NCBI RefSeq assembly: GCF_000718515.1
Contig: NZ_JNZS01000001.1
Location: 283,503 to 347,502, forward strand
DNA: 64,000 bases
Direction of reading: 5' to 3'
Origin: Micromonospora parva
GTDB taxonomy: Bacteria; Actinomycetota; Actinomycetes; Mycobacteriales; Micromonosporaceae
The notes under the pieces are model-generated. The model saw nothing but the letters and a program-made list of their open reading frames with translations, did not search any database and was not told where the DNA came from. Positions 7,438 to 16,220 of the stretch are shown here, in pieces. The position numbers and the translations under genes were made by a program. Within the stretch, counting starts at the first letter, position 1. Every line of letters begins with the position of its first letter.

Positions 7438-9054
7438 ATGACGAGGCCTGGAGGTACCGTGCGTCGCCGACACACCACACGGCTGCTGGCCATAGCCGCA
7501 CTCGCGCTCCCACTCACCCTGCCTGCCACACCCGCCCCCGCCGCGGCACCCACCACACCAGCCCGGCAGCTCAGCGACGTCATCCCCGCACCCGTCGAAA
7601 CCCGACCCGACGCACACAACACCTTCCGGATCACCCCGCTGACCGTCATCCGCACCACCCCCGGCTCCACCGCCGCCCGGCAGATCGGCCACCAACTCGC
7701 CACCACCCTGCGCCCCGCCACCGGCCACCCCCTGCCCGTCCTGCCCGTACGCTCCACCCCGCTACCCGAGATCGCCCTGCTCATCGAGGGCACCGACAAC
7801 CGCATCGGCCAGCAGGGCTACCAACTCGACGTCACCCGCCGCGGCGTCACCATCCGCGCCAACACCCCCGCCGGCCTGTTCGCCGGCACCCAGACACTGC
7901 GCCAACTGCTCCCCGCCCAGATCGAGGCACCCGACCGGCAGCGCATCACCTGGACAGTCCCCGGCGGACGAATCATCGACTACCCACGCTTCGCCTACCG
8001 GGGTGCGATGCTCGACCTCGCCCGGCACTTCCACACAGTGGACGACATCACCGCCTACGTGGACCTGCTCAGCCAGTACAAAATCAACTACCTGCACCTG
8101 CACCTGACCGACGACCAGGGCTGGCGCATCCAGATCGACTCCTGGCCCCGCCTCACCACCGTCGGCGGCGGACCCGGCACCGGAGTCGACGGCGCCGGCC
8201 CCGGATACCTCACCAAGGCCGACTACCAGGCCGTCGTCGCCTACGCCGCCGCGCGACACATCACGATCATCCCCGAGATCGACATGCCCGGGCACACCAA
8301 CGCCGCCCAGTCGACATACCCCGAACTCAACTGCGACGGCGTCGCGCCGCCCCCGCGCACCGACATGGCGGTCGGCTACAGCTCCCTGTGCATCAACGAC
8401 GAACTCACCTACCGATTCGTCGAGGACGTCATCCGCGAGGTCGCCGCCATCACCCCCGGACCGTTCCTGCACATTGGCGGCGACGAAGCCCACGCGACCA
8501 CCGACGAGGACTACCGCACCTTCATGAACCGGGTCCTGCCCCTGGTCGCCAAGTACGGCAAACGCGCCTCCGGATGGAACGAGATCACCCAGGCCGACCC
8601 GCCCACCGACGCTGTCGCCCAGTTCTGGGGCACCGGCACCACCAACGCCAGCCTCGCCGCGGCCGCCGCCCGCGGCAACAAAATCATCATGTCCCCGGCC
8701 AACAAGGCCTACCTGGACATGAAGTACGACGCCAACACCCGCCTCGGCCTCCGCTGGGCCGGCCTGATCGAGGTGTCCGACGCGTACGGCTGGGACCCCG
8801 CCACCCGGGTCACCGGCGTCGGCGAGAACGCCATCCTCGGCGTCGAGGCACCCCTGTGGTCCGAAACCCTGCGCACCCTCGATGACATCGAATACATGGC
8901 CTTCCCCCGCCTACCCGCGATCGCCGAACTCGGCTGGTCCACCTCCGCCAGCCACGACTGGGAATCGTTCCGAACCCGGCTGGGGGAGCAGGCACCCCGC
9001 TGGCGACTGCAACAGGTCGACTTCTACCCGTCCCCACAGGTGCCCTGGCGCTGA
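7438..9054 (+). CDS. Secreted beta-N-acetylhexosaminidase, GH20
   Basis: The 538-residue exported glycosidase removes terminal GlcNAc or GalNAc from chitooligosaccharides or glycoconjugates. It has a twin-arginine-like or Sec signal (MTRPGGTVRRRHTTRLLAIAA, then an Ala/Pro-rich cleavage region), an N-terminal GH20b domain and a TIM barrel with HIGGDEA at 345-351. Asp349-Glu350 is the catalytic pair of this substrate-assisted family. The YRGAMLDLARHF and LHLHLTDDQGWR signatures are present. ATG at 7438 is chosen over the upstream frame because the signal peptide begins there. Chitin recycling is the likely role. Confidence 0.93.
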   Translation: MTRPGGTVRRRHTTRLLAIAALALPLTLPATPAPAAAPTTPARQLSDVIPAPVETRPDAHNTFRITPLTVIRTTPGSTAARQIGHQLATTLRPATGHPLPVLPVRSTPLPEIALLIEGTDNRIGQQGYQLDVTRRGVTIRANTPAGLFAGTQTLRQLLPAQIEAPDRQRITWTVPGGRIIDYPRFAYRGAMLDLARHFHTVDDITAYVDLLSQYKINYLHLHLTDDQGWRIQIDSWPRLTTVGGGPGTGVDGAGPGYLTKADYQAVVAYAAARHITIIPEIDMPGHTNAAQSTYPELNCDGVAPPPRTDMAVGYSSLCINDELTYRFVEDVIREVAAITPGPFLHIGGDEAHATTDEDYRTFMNRVLPLVAKYGKRASGWNEITQADPPTDAVAQFWGTGTTNASLAAAAARGNKIIMSPANKAYLDMKYDANTRLGLRWAGLIEVSDAYGWDPATRVTGVGENAILGVEAPLWSETLRTLDDIEYMAFPRLPAIAELGWSTSASHDWESFRTRLGEQAPRWRLQQVDFYPSPQVPWR

Positions 9055-9070
9055 GCCGTACCGCGCCGCT

Positions 9071-9106
9071 GTTGGTGGGCACCGGCCGTTTCGGCCAGTG
9101 CCCAAC
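9071..9106 (+). terminator. Terminator hairpin after the GH20 gene
   Basis: GTTGGTGGGCACCGGCCG and CGGCCAGTGCCCAAC pair around a TTT loop with a few bulges, 16 bases after the GH20 stop. Confidence 0.6.
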
Positions 9107-9217
9107 GCAACACCGGGGTCCAGAGCCGGCCCCTCGACCTCGACGGCGCGCGGGCCGGCCACCGCCCATGAGACGGTGAAGCAGCCAACCACCGCCGACT
9201 CCAACAAGGACCCCGCC

Positions 9218-10000
9218 ATGAACCTGGCGTTCGACCAATCAGCAGACACTGGACCAGCGGTGGTATGCCTACCGATGTTCAGCATGAGCCGCGCCGCCAC
9301 GGCCGCCGCCCTCAGCCCCGCCCTCGCCGGCGCGGGCCTCCGCGAGATCTACCTGGACCTGCCCGGCCACGGAGACACCCCCGCACACTGCCCACCCACC
9401 TCCCAGGCGACGCTGGACACCGTCTGCGCCTGGCTCGACCAGCACCTCGACGCGCCAGCCCTGCTCGCCGGCAGCTCCTACGGCGCGTACCTGGCCGCCG
9501 GCATCGCCCGCCAACGACCCGACCTCGTCCGCGGCCTGCTCCTCGTCTGCCCCGGCGTCACCATCGCCCGCCACACCCGGACCCTGCCCGCCGACCCACC
9601 ACTCGACGCACCCACCGGCTGGCTCGACGACGCCCCCGCCGCCCTGCACGAACACCTCGACGCCGCACTGGGCCACCGCACCCCGGCCGTCGTCGCGACG
9701 GTGCTGGCGGCACTGAACTCCGGCGGCCCCGGCGACCCGGCCTTCCAAGAGGAACTCCAGACCGGGCCCGGCTACGCACTACCCAACGAGGACGCCGACG
9801 TCGTCTTCGACGGCCCGGTCAGCGTGATCACCGGCCGACAGGACGGAATCGTCGGCTACGCCGACCAGTTCCGCGCCATGCGCCACTACCCGCGCGGCAC
9901 CTATACGGTGATCGACGCGGCCGGGCACTACCTGCCGTACGAACAACCCGCCCTGCTGCGATCGCTCACCCAGGACTGGCTGCACCGCACCCGAGACTGA
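9218..10000 (+). CDS. Alpha/beta hydrolase
   Basis: The 260-residue hydrolase has the nucleophile elbow G85-S-S87-Y-G, an Asp in VITGRQDGIVGYADQF and a His in IDAAGHYLPYEQP, forming a complete Ser-Asp-His triad. The oxyanion-side segment YLDLPGHGDTP is also typical. The ATG at 9218 with AAGGA seven bases upstream gives a normal family length; the frame continues far upstream but as a shadow of the GH20 gene. The substrate (ester, amide or lactone) cannot be inferred, and neighbours do not help. Confidence 0.85.
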   Translation: MNLAFDQSADTGPAVVCLPMFSMSRAATAAALSPALAGAGLREIYLDLPGHGDTPAHCPPTSQATLDTVCAWLDQHLDAPALLAGSSYGAYLAAGIARQRPDLVRGLLLVCPGVTIARHTRTLPADPPLDAPTGWLDDAPAALHEHLDAALGHRTPAVVATVLAALNSGGPGDPAFQEELQTGPGYALPNEDADVVFDGPVSVITGRQDGIVGYADQFRAMRHYPRGTYTVIDAAGHYLPYEQPALLRSLTQDWLHRTRD

Positions 10001-10064
10001 GACGCGTCAGTGGGGGAGCGGACCCCGCCCACGAGGTCACGGGGTTCGCCCAGCCTCCCATCAC

Positions 10065-13000
10065 TCACCCGAAGCGTTTGATGCGCACCCCGTCCGGGGG
10101 CGCGGTATCGGCCAGCTCGACGCTTCGCGAGAGATGCACGGTCATGGGTTTTCCGTGTAGCGGCGTCAGGTCGAGTCCCGGCACCGAACCATAGATCCGG
10201 AGATCCTTGAGCTCCGTCAGTCCGGCAAGCGGAGTGAGGTCGAACAAGTGCTGATGGTTGCCGATGCTCAGCCAGCCAAGCTGAGGTAGCCCGGCCAACG
10301 GACTCAGGTCGGTGACGGGTGTCCCTTCAATCACCAACTCGGTCAGTGTGTCGATCGAGGCCAGCGCGGCCAGGTCGGTCAGCCAGGCGCACCCGCCCAA
10401 CGACACGTACGTGACTTTCAGGTGGCGGAGCCTCACCGCCAGCTCACGAATCCCGCCGGCAGGCTCCTCGCTGGCATAGAGCGCCAGCTGCGTCAGGTTC
10501 TGCAGAGGATCGAGCATCGCCGGATCCCACAGCGGGGATGGACTGCAGCTCAGGAATCTCAGCGCGGTGAGCTCAGCGAAGAGACTGTCGCGAACCTCCA
10601 CACCGCCCAAGGCAAGCCAGTGCAGCTGCCGCAAAGAGGCGAGCGCGATGAGGTCTTGATCAGGTGCAAGGCCCCACAAGGCCAGGTTGGTAAGTCTGGG
10701 CAACCCTCGCAGCGAGGAGAGATTCAACAGTTGCTGATCGGCATCCAACCAAATACTGACCAGGTCGACATTCCTGGCCAGATGCCCAAGGTCGCCAACA
10801 ACCCCTCTCGCGGTCAAGTGAACTTCGGTCAGATGCGGCACGTCCGACAACTGGGCCAGGTCCACCTTCTGATCGGTGATAACGACCGTCTTGGCGAGAT
10901 GACGCAGCCGGGGCAGCGCGGGGAGCAGGGCTGCACTGCGGATCGTTGCCATGCCACCCTCAAGCGGGGCGTCAGCGAGGACCCGGTCGGCGTAGTCGGC
11001 GGGGTCGAAGTACTCCCACGCCGTGATGAGCTGCTGCTGGACGCGAGGTCGCGGGTCGGTGCCGTAGCGGGCGAGGGTGGCGAGCGCATCGGGACCGTTG
11101 ACCAAAGCCACAGCCCTGACCGTGGCGGCGGCCTGGGCCTCACTCAACGTGCTGAGATCCGCCGGCAGCTCGGCGAGCAGCGGTTCTCCCACTGCCGCCA
11201 GGGACCGGGCCTCGGCGACGGACCGGGGCAGCAGCTCACGCAGGTGGGAACGGATCCGGCCAAGGACTTCCGGCTCGACCGCTGGCGCGGTTTCCAGGCA
11301 CGCCGCAGCGAGCAGCCGCAACCTTCGGGCCTGCTTCGGTCGCTCGGCGGCGAGCGTGAGCAGACCGGCGAGGAGCTGCCTGCGGACCGGCGCGTTGGCG
11401 TGACCGGCGGCCAGAATGATGGTTTCGCGCCAGGTGTCGAGATGGGCGTGCTCAAGCAGGGCACCGGTGTGCCCCTGGTCGGCGGCCTCCCGGGCAGCCA
11501 GGTATTCCTGAAAGGTGCGATGGACGAAGTCGATGCGGTCGGGCACCGGCTCACGCAGGACCCCACTGCGTTGGATCATGTGCTCGAGCACGGCGGCGAC
11601 GGGGGCGGTGATGTGCCGGATCCCGGCCAACCGATGCGCGAAGCGCTGCGTCGCCTCGGCGCGGGTGAGCTCGGTGCGGCTGTTCTGGGTCATCCACCAG
11701 GCGACCTCCTGCAACAGCTGCGCCTGGTCGCGGCTGGTCAGTTCCGGCAGCGCGGTGGGAACTCCGCGTTGGGAGTCGCGGCGGTGCAGCAGCATGTCGA
11801 TGGCAGCCTGGTAGATGTCCATCCGGTTGCGGGGCAGGTTGCTGTCCCGGTCCAGGTTCAGCGCGCACAGCATCGCGCAGAGCAGCGGGCTGCCGGCGAG
11901 GTTCTGCAGGTGGGCGCTGCCGTCGAGCTGGGCGAGCAGCCGCTGTTCGTAGCCGGGCAGCAGATGGGGTTCGCAGGGCAGGTCGGCGGCGCGCCGGACG
12001 GCCTCGTGCCAGTGCCGGATCAGCGCCTTGACGTCGGCCGGCCCCATCCGCTCCAAAAACACCGAGGTGAACCCCTCAGTGTCCAGCCACCGGGCCGACG
12101 CCGCAGCCGGCCGGGAGGTGACCACGACCCGCAGGTCCGGGTAGGCGGACAGCAGGCCGTGCAGCCAGTCACGGACCGTCCGCCGTTGGCCCTCGGGCAC
12201 CTCGTCGACGCCGTCGACCAACAGGATCGCCCCGATGCCGAGTTGGCGGTGCACCCAACCGGGAGGCATCAGCCCGGCGATCGTGGCGGCGATCAGGTCG
12301 AGGAACCGTTGCGGGGGAGGCAACGGCTGGGCGACATGGTCCCGCAGCCGGATCAGGAACGGGGTACGCCCGTTCCAGGTGTCGAGTTCTCCGGTGAACC
12401 CGTGCCGGGCCGCGGTGACCGCGATCCACTGCATCAGAGTGGTCTTGCCGGAGCCGGCGTCACCACGCAGCAGGACCCGCGCCGCGTCGCCAAGGGCCTG
12501 CTCGGCCCGCACCGAAGCGCTGTCACCACCACCGCCGTCGGAGCGCAACAGGCCGGGACCCCAGCGGAACCCACCGCGGCGCAGGCCACGGGTGGTGCCG
12601 CCGGTGACGGCCAGGCTGATGTACGCGATGCTCAACGGGGTACGCAACCGGTAGCGGTGCACGTCGACGCCGAACAGCTCCAGATGATCCAGCACGGTGA
12701 GCAGGTGGGCCAGGTACCGGGTCCGGAACTGGGCGTCATGACTGGTCCCGGTCGGGGCGTCCAGACTGGTCACCGGCAGCCGGGCCAGGACCTGGGTCAG
12801 GCTGTCGGCCACCGCGGACAGCCGTTCCAGGGTCTGCACGGTGGCGCGACCCTGGAACGGGGGGAGTTGCACCACCAACTGGGTCAGGCAGGTGCAGCAC
12901 TCGTCGAGGACCCGCCCGTACAGGTGTACTGCCGCCTCGCTCAGACCCGCCCGCGCGGGAACGTCGGGCAGTTGCCGGCGCAGTCGGGTGGCCATCAGCG

Positions 13001-13340
13001 CGGGGTCGACGTCGTCGGCGAACACCGCGGCGTCGGACAGGTCCGCGTCGCGCAGCGTGTCGGCCACCGCGTTCAGGGCGGCGGCGATCTCGTTGTCGGG
13101 CAGCGCCGGCTCCCGGCGGCGAACCAGTGGCTGCAGGCGCTCGTAGACGGTGTCGACGATGTCGTCCAACCGCCGGCCCGCCCGGCGCAGGCCGAGGTCA
13201 TCGGTGATCCCGGAACCGATCAGCTCGATGAGCGGCGTCTCACGTTCCCGGTGTTCCCGGCGGCGTCCCAGCCACCGTTTCACCGCCGGTGTCACCACCG
13301 AGCCGGCCAGGCGCAGCAACGCCGTCTCGACCATCCCCAC
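10065..13340 (-). CDS. NACHT-domain NTPase with leucine-rich repeats (bacterial NLR-like)
   Basis: The 1091-residue STAND NTPase has an N-terminal helical region (1-270) beginning with a short hydrophobic helix. The NACHT domain has Walker A GDAGSGKT (293-300), Walker B ILLVDGVDE (372-380) with the extra small/acidic residues typical of NACHT, and a sensor-like TSRPAA. A helical linker leads to leucine-rich repeats from about 800 to 1060 (units such as LAGLPQLGWLSIGNHQHLFDLTPLAGLTELKDLRIYG). The GTG start has GGAGGAG seven bases upstream. This is the architecture of bacterial NACHT/NLR immune sensors that act against phage. No nuclease, TIR or protease effector domain is visible, so how it would kill or protect is unclear. 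A signalling regulator is the alternative. Confidence 0.85.
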   Translation of the reverse strand: MGMVETALLRLAGSVVTPAVKRWLGRRREHRERETPLIELIGSGITDDLGLRRAGRRLDDIVDTVYERLQPLVRRREPALPDNEIAAALNAVADTLRDADLSDAAVFADDVDPALMATRLRRQLPDVPARAGLSEAAVHLYGRVLDECCTCLTQLVVQLPPFQGRATVQTLERLSAVADSLTQVLARLPVTSLDAPTGTSHDAQFRTRYLAHLLTVLDHLELFGVDVHRYRLRTPLSIAYISLAVTGGTTRGLRRGGFRWGPGLLRSDGGGGDSASVRAEQALGDAARVLLRGDAGSGKTTLMQWIAVTAARHGFTGELDTWNGRTPFLIRLRDHVAQPLPPPQRFLDLIAATIAGLMPPGWVHRQLGIGAILLVDGVDEVPEGQRRTVRDWLHGLLSAYPDLRVVVTSRPAAASARWLDTEGFTSVFLERMGPADVKALIRHWHEAVRRAADLPCEPHLLPGYEQRLLAQLDGSAHLQNLAGSPLLCAMLCALNLDRDSNLPRNRMDIYQAAIDMLLHRRDSQRGVPTALPELTSRDQAQLLQEVAWWMTQNSRTELTRAEATQRFAHRLAGIRHITAPVAAVLEHMIQRSGVLREPVPDRIDFVHRTFQEYLAAREAADQGHTGALLEHAHLDTWRETIILAAGHANAPVRRQLLAGLLTLAAERPKQARRLRLLAAACLETAPAVEPEVLGRIRSHLRELLPRSVAEARSLAAVGEPLLAELPADLSTLSEAQAAATVRAVALVNGPDALATLARYGTDPRPRVQQQLITAWEYFDPADYADRVLADAPLEGGMATIRSAALLPALPRLRHLAKTVVITDQKVDLAQLSDVPHLTEVHLTARGVVGDLGHLARNVDLVSIWLDADQQLLNLSSLRGLPRLTNLALWGLAPDQDLIALASLRQLHWLALGGVEVRDSLFAELTALRFLSCSPSPLWDPAMLDPLQNLTQLALYASEEPAGGIRELAVRLRHLKVTYVSLGGCAWLTDLAALASIDTLTELVIEGTPVTDLSPLAGLPQLGWLSIGNHQHLFDLTPLAGLTELKDLRIYGSVPGLDLTPLHGKPMTVHLSRSVELADTAPPDGVRIKRFG

Positions 13341-13470
13341 GCCGCGTCTCCTCCTGGTCTGCTGTGAGGTCTGACTGGTGCGCGTGCCAACAGTTCACGA
13401 GACAGCGACCACTGACGACGCTACGTCGTGCGGGGATTCATGGCTGTCCCCTGTCCAGCCGTTCCCACCG

Positions 13471-13498
13471 CGATTCGATAATGCACATTATGTAAAGT
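13471..13498 (+). other. dif: dif-like XerCD recombination site (probable chromosome dimer resolution site)
   Basis: The left arm CGATTCGATAA (13471-13481), the 6-base centre TGCACA (13482-13487) and the right arm TTATGTAAAGT (13488-13498) reproduce the layout of bacterial dif sites. The core GATAATnnACATTATGT also matches, as far as I recall it, the published actinobacterial dif consensus. It lies in a non-coding gap, in AT-rich sequence that stands out in this GC-rich window. If correct, this is where XerC/XerD resolve chromosome dimers at the replication terminus. Confidence 0.85.
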
Positions 13499-13528
13499 AC
13501 CGTTATCTGACGGTCCCCTCGGCAGTGG

Positions 13529-14284
13529 TCACTCGCGGGTCAGTCCGGGCGGGCACGCGTCCTCGTCCAGGCTGACGGGGCGGGCGGCGACCAGCGGATT
13601 GCGCTGCAGGCGGGCAACCACAGCGGCGCTGGCGCCGAAGTCGGTCCAGGTGTCGTCCCACAGCGCGGAGACGAGCCAGGAGCGATCCGCCGGAAAAAAC
13701 AGATCCGGCAGCGGGCCATCGCCGCGCATGTGACCGACCCTCCAGGTCAGTGCCTGTTCAGGTCCGGCTTCGACCAGCACGTACGGATAGTCCGAGTAGA
13801 GCGACACCCTCGGGGCGCGCGGGAAGACGACGTCGTGGGCGCCGGTGTCGAGGTAGCCCAGCCACCAGGGTTGGTCCGGGGTGCACGCGACCAACTCGTC
13901 CACCACGGCACGTTCGTGGGCGGCGAAACCGACGCCGTCGGGCGGATGGAACGTGGCGTACGCGTCGAACACCGGCGGGATCGCGGCGGTGATCGAGAGG
14001 CCCTGCGTGGTCTGCCCGGCGAACCAGGCGACGTCGCCGGCGGTGCCGATCCGCCAGCGGCGCCCGTCCTTGTCGACCTCTTTGAGTGGCGTCACGGTCG
14101 ATGCGTCCGCGCCGGGCTGCCTGATGAGGCCCGGCGACGCGTAGCGAGCCCACCCGGGTCGTCCGGCGGCCCGCCACTGGTGCCCTTCGGGGCAGATCAG
14201 ATCCGTCGGGCCGCCCGGCTCCCGGTCGGCGGTGGCCGTACCGGGCCGACCACAGCGCGGGCAGGTGGTGACGGGCGACGTCAT
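13529..14284 (-). CDS. Hypothetical protein with N-terminal zinc-ribbon-like motif
   Basis: The 251-residue protein begins with CPRCG (8-12) and a later CPEGHQW, a possible Cys4 or Cys3His zinc ribbon. The rest is a soluble alpha/beta region rich in Trp (WWLGYLDTGAHDVVFPRAP, SWLVSALWDDTWTDFG) that I do not recognise. It lies between the dif site and the recombinase gene, and is the only gene between the two dif-like palindromes. No operon partner is present. Confidence 0.7.
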   Translation of the reverse strand: MTSPVTTCPRCGRPGTATADREPGGPTDLICPEGHQWRAAGRPGWARYASPGLIRQPGADASTVTPLKEVDKDGRRWRIGTAGDVAWFAGQTTQGLSITAAIPPVFDAYATFHPPDGVGFAAHERAVVDELVACTPDQPWWLGYLDTGAHDVVFPRAPRVSLYSDYPYVLVEAGPEQALTWRVGHMRGDGPLPDLFFPADRSWLVSALWDDTWTDFGASAAVVARLQRNPLVAARPVSLDEDACPPGLTRE

Positions 14285-14459
14285 GCCGCGCAGGATACGG
14301 GCTCCTCGATCGACTTCACTCGGTTTCGCCCGCAGCGGCCGGCGGTGGGTAACGCCGGTCGGCTGCTGTCGAGGGTTCTACAGCGTCGGCACCTGCCCTG
14401 GGTCGGTCGGCTCCCCCTCGCCCGGCGGTCGTCCGCCGCCACTTCCCGGGAACGCGAAA

Positions 14460-14487
14460 ATGCTGCATAATATCCCTTATGCATGAC
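14460..14487. promoter_or_regulatory. Second dif-like palindrome overlapping the recombinase start codon
   Basis: GCATAA (14465-14470), the 6-base centre TATCCC and TTATGC (14477-14482) form a perfect inverted repeat with the arm-centre-arm geometry of Xer sites. The left 11 bases are ATGCTGCATAA and the right 11 are TTATGCATGAC. The ATG of the recombinase gene (14479) is inside the right arm. CATAAT (14466-14471) also looks like a -10 box placed for a leaderless transcript. Recombinase binding here would block its own expression. The centre differs from that of the dif site, so recombination between the two is less likely. Confidence 0.6.
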
Positions 14488-15483
14488 AAAAAGGACGAAT
14501 CGCTCGGGGTGCTGATCGAGGAGTTCCTGACCGCTCGCGCCACCGGCAAGCCCTCCCCCCACACCCTGGCTGCCTACCGTCGGGACCTGTACGCGGTGGC
14601 CGCCCTGGTCGCCGACGGTGACGCCACTCCCCTCCCCCTCGACGACCTGTCGATCACCGACCTCTCCCCCCGCGTCATGCGGGCGGCCTTCGCCCGCTTC
14701 GCCGCTCCCCGGGCGCCCGCGTCGGTGCACCGGGCCTGGTCCACCTGGAACAGTTTCTTCACCTTCCTGGTCGCCGACGGGGTGGTGGCGGGCAACCCGA
14801 TGCCGGCGGTCGGACGGCCCCGGGCGCTCCTCCCCCAGCCGAAGCCGCTGCGCGGCGCGGACACCCCCGAGGTGCTGCTCGCGGCGGTCGCCCGCGACGA
14901 CGGCCGGCAGCGTGACCCGTGGCCGGAGCGGGACGTGGCGGTGCTGGCGGTGGCGCTGTGCGCGGGGCTGCGCCTGTCGGAGCTGCTGGCGTTGCGGGTC
15001 GGCTCGCTGGCGGGTCGGCCTGGTGAGCGGCGCATCGAGGTGCTCGGCAAGGGTGGGCGGCCCCGGGTGGTGCCGATCGAGGCGGACCTGGACCGGGTGC
15101 TGCGGGACTACCTGGACAGTCGGGTGCGGCGCTTCGGTTCGCGGTCGGTGCGGCCGGACTCGGCGTTGCTGGTGGATCGGCGTGGTGAGCCGCTGCGCCG
15201 GGGTGGGCTGCAGTATCTGGTGGAGTCGTGTTTTCGGCGGGCGGGCGTCGGTGACCGGGTGCCGCGGGGAGCGCGGTTGCACGCGTTGCGGCACACCTTC
15301 GCGACCCGGTTGGCCGAGGACGGGGCGAGCGCGGCAGAGATCATGCGGTTGCTGGGGCACGCGTCGTTGGCGTCGTCGCAGACGTACATCGAGGTGACGG
15401 CCGTTCAGCAGCGCGACGCGGTGCGGGCCAACCGCACCAACCGGGCGTTGGCCGCGCTGGTGCCGGTGCGGGAGGAGCGGTGA
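14479..15483 (+). CDS. Tyrosine recombinase/integrase (Xer-like)
   Basis: The 334-residue site-specific recombinase has an N-terminal SAM-like core-binding domain (about 8-105). Its catalytic domain carries the full set: Arg165 (CAGLRLSE), Lys191 (LGKGGRPR), His268-x2-Arg271 (HALRHTF), His294 (GHASL) and the nucleophile Tyr303 (QTYIE). Size and motifs fit XerC/XerD-type enzymes better than phage integrases. There is no Shine-Dalgarno sequence before ATG 14479, and the start lies within a dif-like palindrome 1 kb from the dif site. It may be a dif-associated recombinase or a selfish element using dif. A neighbouring recombinase-dif pair is seen for XerS and XerH in other phyla. Confidence 0.9.
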   Translation: MHDKKDESLGVLIEEFLTARATGKPSPHTLAAYRRDLYAVAALVADGDATPLPLDDLSITDLSPRVMRAAFARFAAPRAPASVHRAWSTWNSFFTFLVADGVVAGNPMPAVGRPRALLPQPKPLRGADTPEVLLAAVARDDGRQRDPWPERDVAVLAVALCAGLRLSELLALRVGSLAGRPGERRIEVLGKGGRPRVVPIEADLDRVLRDYLDSRVRRFGSRSVRPDSALLVDRRGEPLRRGGLQYLVESCFRRAGVGDRVPRGARLHALRHTFATRLAEDGASAAEIMRLLGHASLASSQTYIEVTAVQQRDAVRANRTNRALAALVPVREER

Positions 15484-15489
15484 GCGCGG

Positions 15490-16134
15490 TCAGTGGGCCC
15501 GCTCGTCGGTGTCGCCGGCGGTTTTGGGCAGTGCGCCGAGGACCGCGTTGATGATGTGGATGCGGGCGTTGGTGGCCCGGTAGTCGGCGCACACGGCGTC
15601 GGCCCGGTCGGCGAGGCGGGCGGTGGGTCCGGTGCGGGTGACGGTGACGGTGGTGCCGTCGAGGGTGGCGGTGGTGCCGGCGGTCACCAGGTCGTCGATG
15701 GTGTGGGTTCCGGTGATCAGGTGTGCCTTGAGCAGGGTGCGTAGCTGGTCGGTGTGGCGGGTCATCAGGTCGTCCCAGTTGTCCTCGGAGAACGTGGCGG
15801 CGAAGGCGTCGTCGGAGGGGGCGAGGATGGTGACGTCGGTGCCGGTGGGCAGGTCGGTGAGGGCGCCGCTGGTGCGCAGGGCCGCTTCGAACGTGGTGAG
15901 GGTGGGGATCCACCGCAGTGCCTGGTCGACGGGTTGGTCGGCGAGGAAGCTCGGGTTGCCGGGGTCGGTGCCGGTGGGCAGGGCGGCGCAGAGCGGCCCG
16001 GTGACCTGGGTGGCGCTGGTGGTGTCGCGCGGTGGCTTCGGGTCTGTTGTGGTGGTGCAGGCGACCGGGGTCAGCAGCAGGGCCACGGCAACCAGGTGCA
16101 GAGCGCGGGACGGGTTCGACACGGCGGGCTCCAC
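15490..16134 (-). CDS. Secreted fasciclin (FAS1) domain protein, possible lipoprotein
   Basis: The 214-residue protein has an N-terminal export signal (LHLVAVALLLTPVAC) ending in a cysteine that could be lipidated, although the lipobox is weak. A single FAS1 domain spans about 65-205: the H1-like TILAPSDDAFAATF and the H2-like RIHIINAVLGALP are visible. FAS1 proteins mediate adhesion or cell-surface interactions. It is convergent with the recombinase gene with only a 6-base gap and follows a terminator after the M14 gene. Confidence 0.85.
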   Translation of the reverse strand: MEPAVSNPSRALHLVAVALLLTPVACTTTTDPKPPRDTTSATQVTGPLCAALPTGTDPGNPSFLADQPVDQALRWIPTLTTFEAALRTSGALTDLPTGTDVTILAPSDDAFAATFSEDNWDDLMTRHTDQLRTLLKAHLITGTHTIDDLVTAGTTATLDGTTVTVTRTGPTARLADRADAVCADYRATNARIHIINAVLGALPKTAGDTDERAH

Positions 16135-16157
16135 GGGTCGGGGTTGGGGGGTGGGGT

Positions 16158-16199
16158 GTGCCGGCGGTGCGGGGCGTGGTGGCCTCGCACCGCCGGCAC
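16158..16199 (-). terminator. Terminator hairpin between M14 peptidase and fasciclin genes
   Basis: GTGCCGGCGGTGCG (16158-16171) pairs perfectly with CGCACCGCCGGCAC (16186-16199) around a 14-base loop, 22 bases after the peptidase stop on the minus strand. Confidence 0.7.
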
Positions 16200-16220
16200 G
16201 CCGGCTCGGCTAGCTGATGG

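Noticed and set aside
10422..13367. 981-codon open frame on the plus strand opposite the NACHT gene
   Set aside because: It is rich in Gln, Gly, Arg and has no domain; it is the antisense shadow of the NACHT gene in high-GC DNA.
13482..14470. Excisable cassette recombining between the two dif-like sites
   Set aside because: The 6-base centres differ (TGCACA versus TATCCC) and Xer exchange normally needs matching centres. Kept only as an alternative inside the finding.
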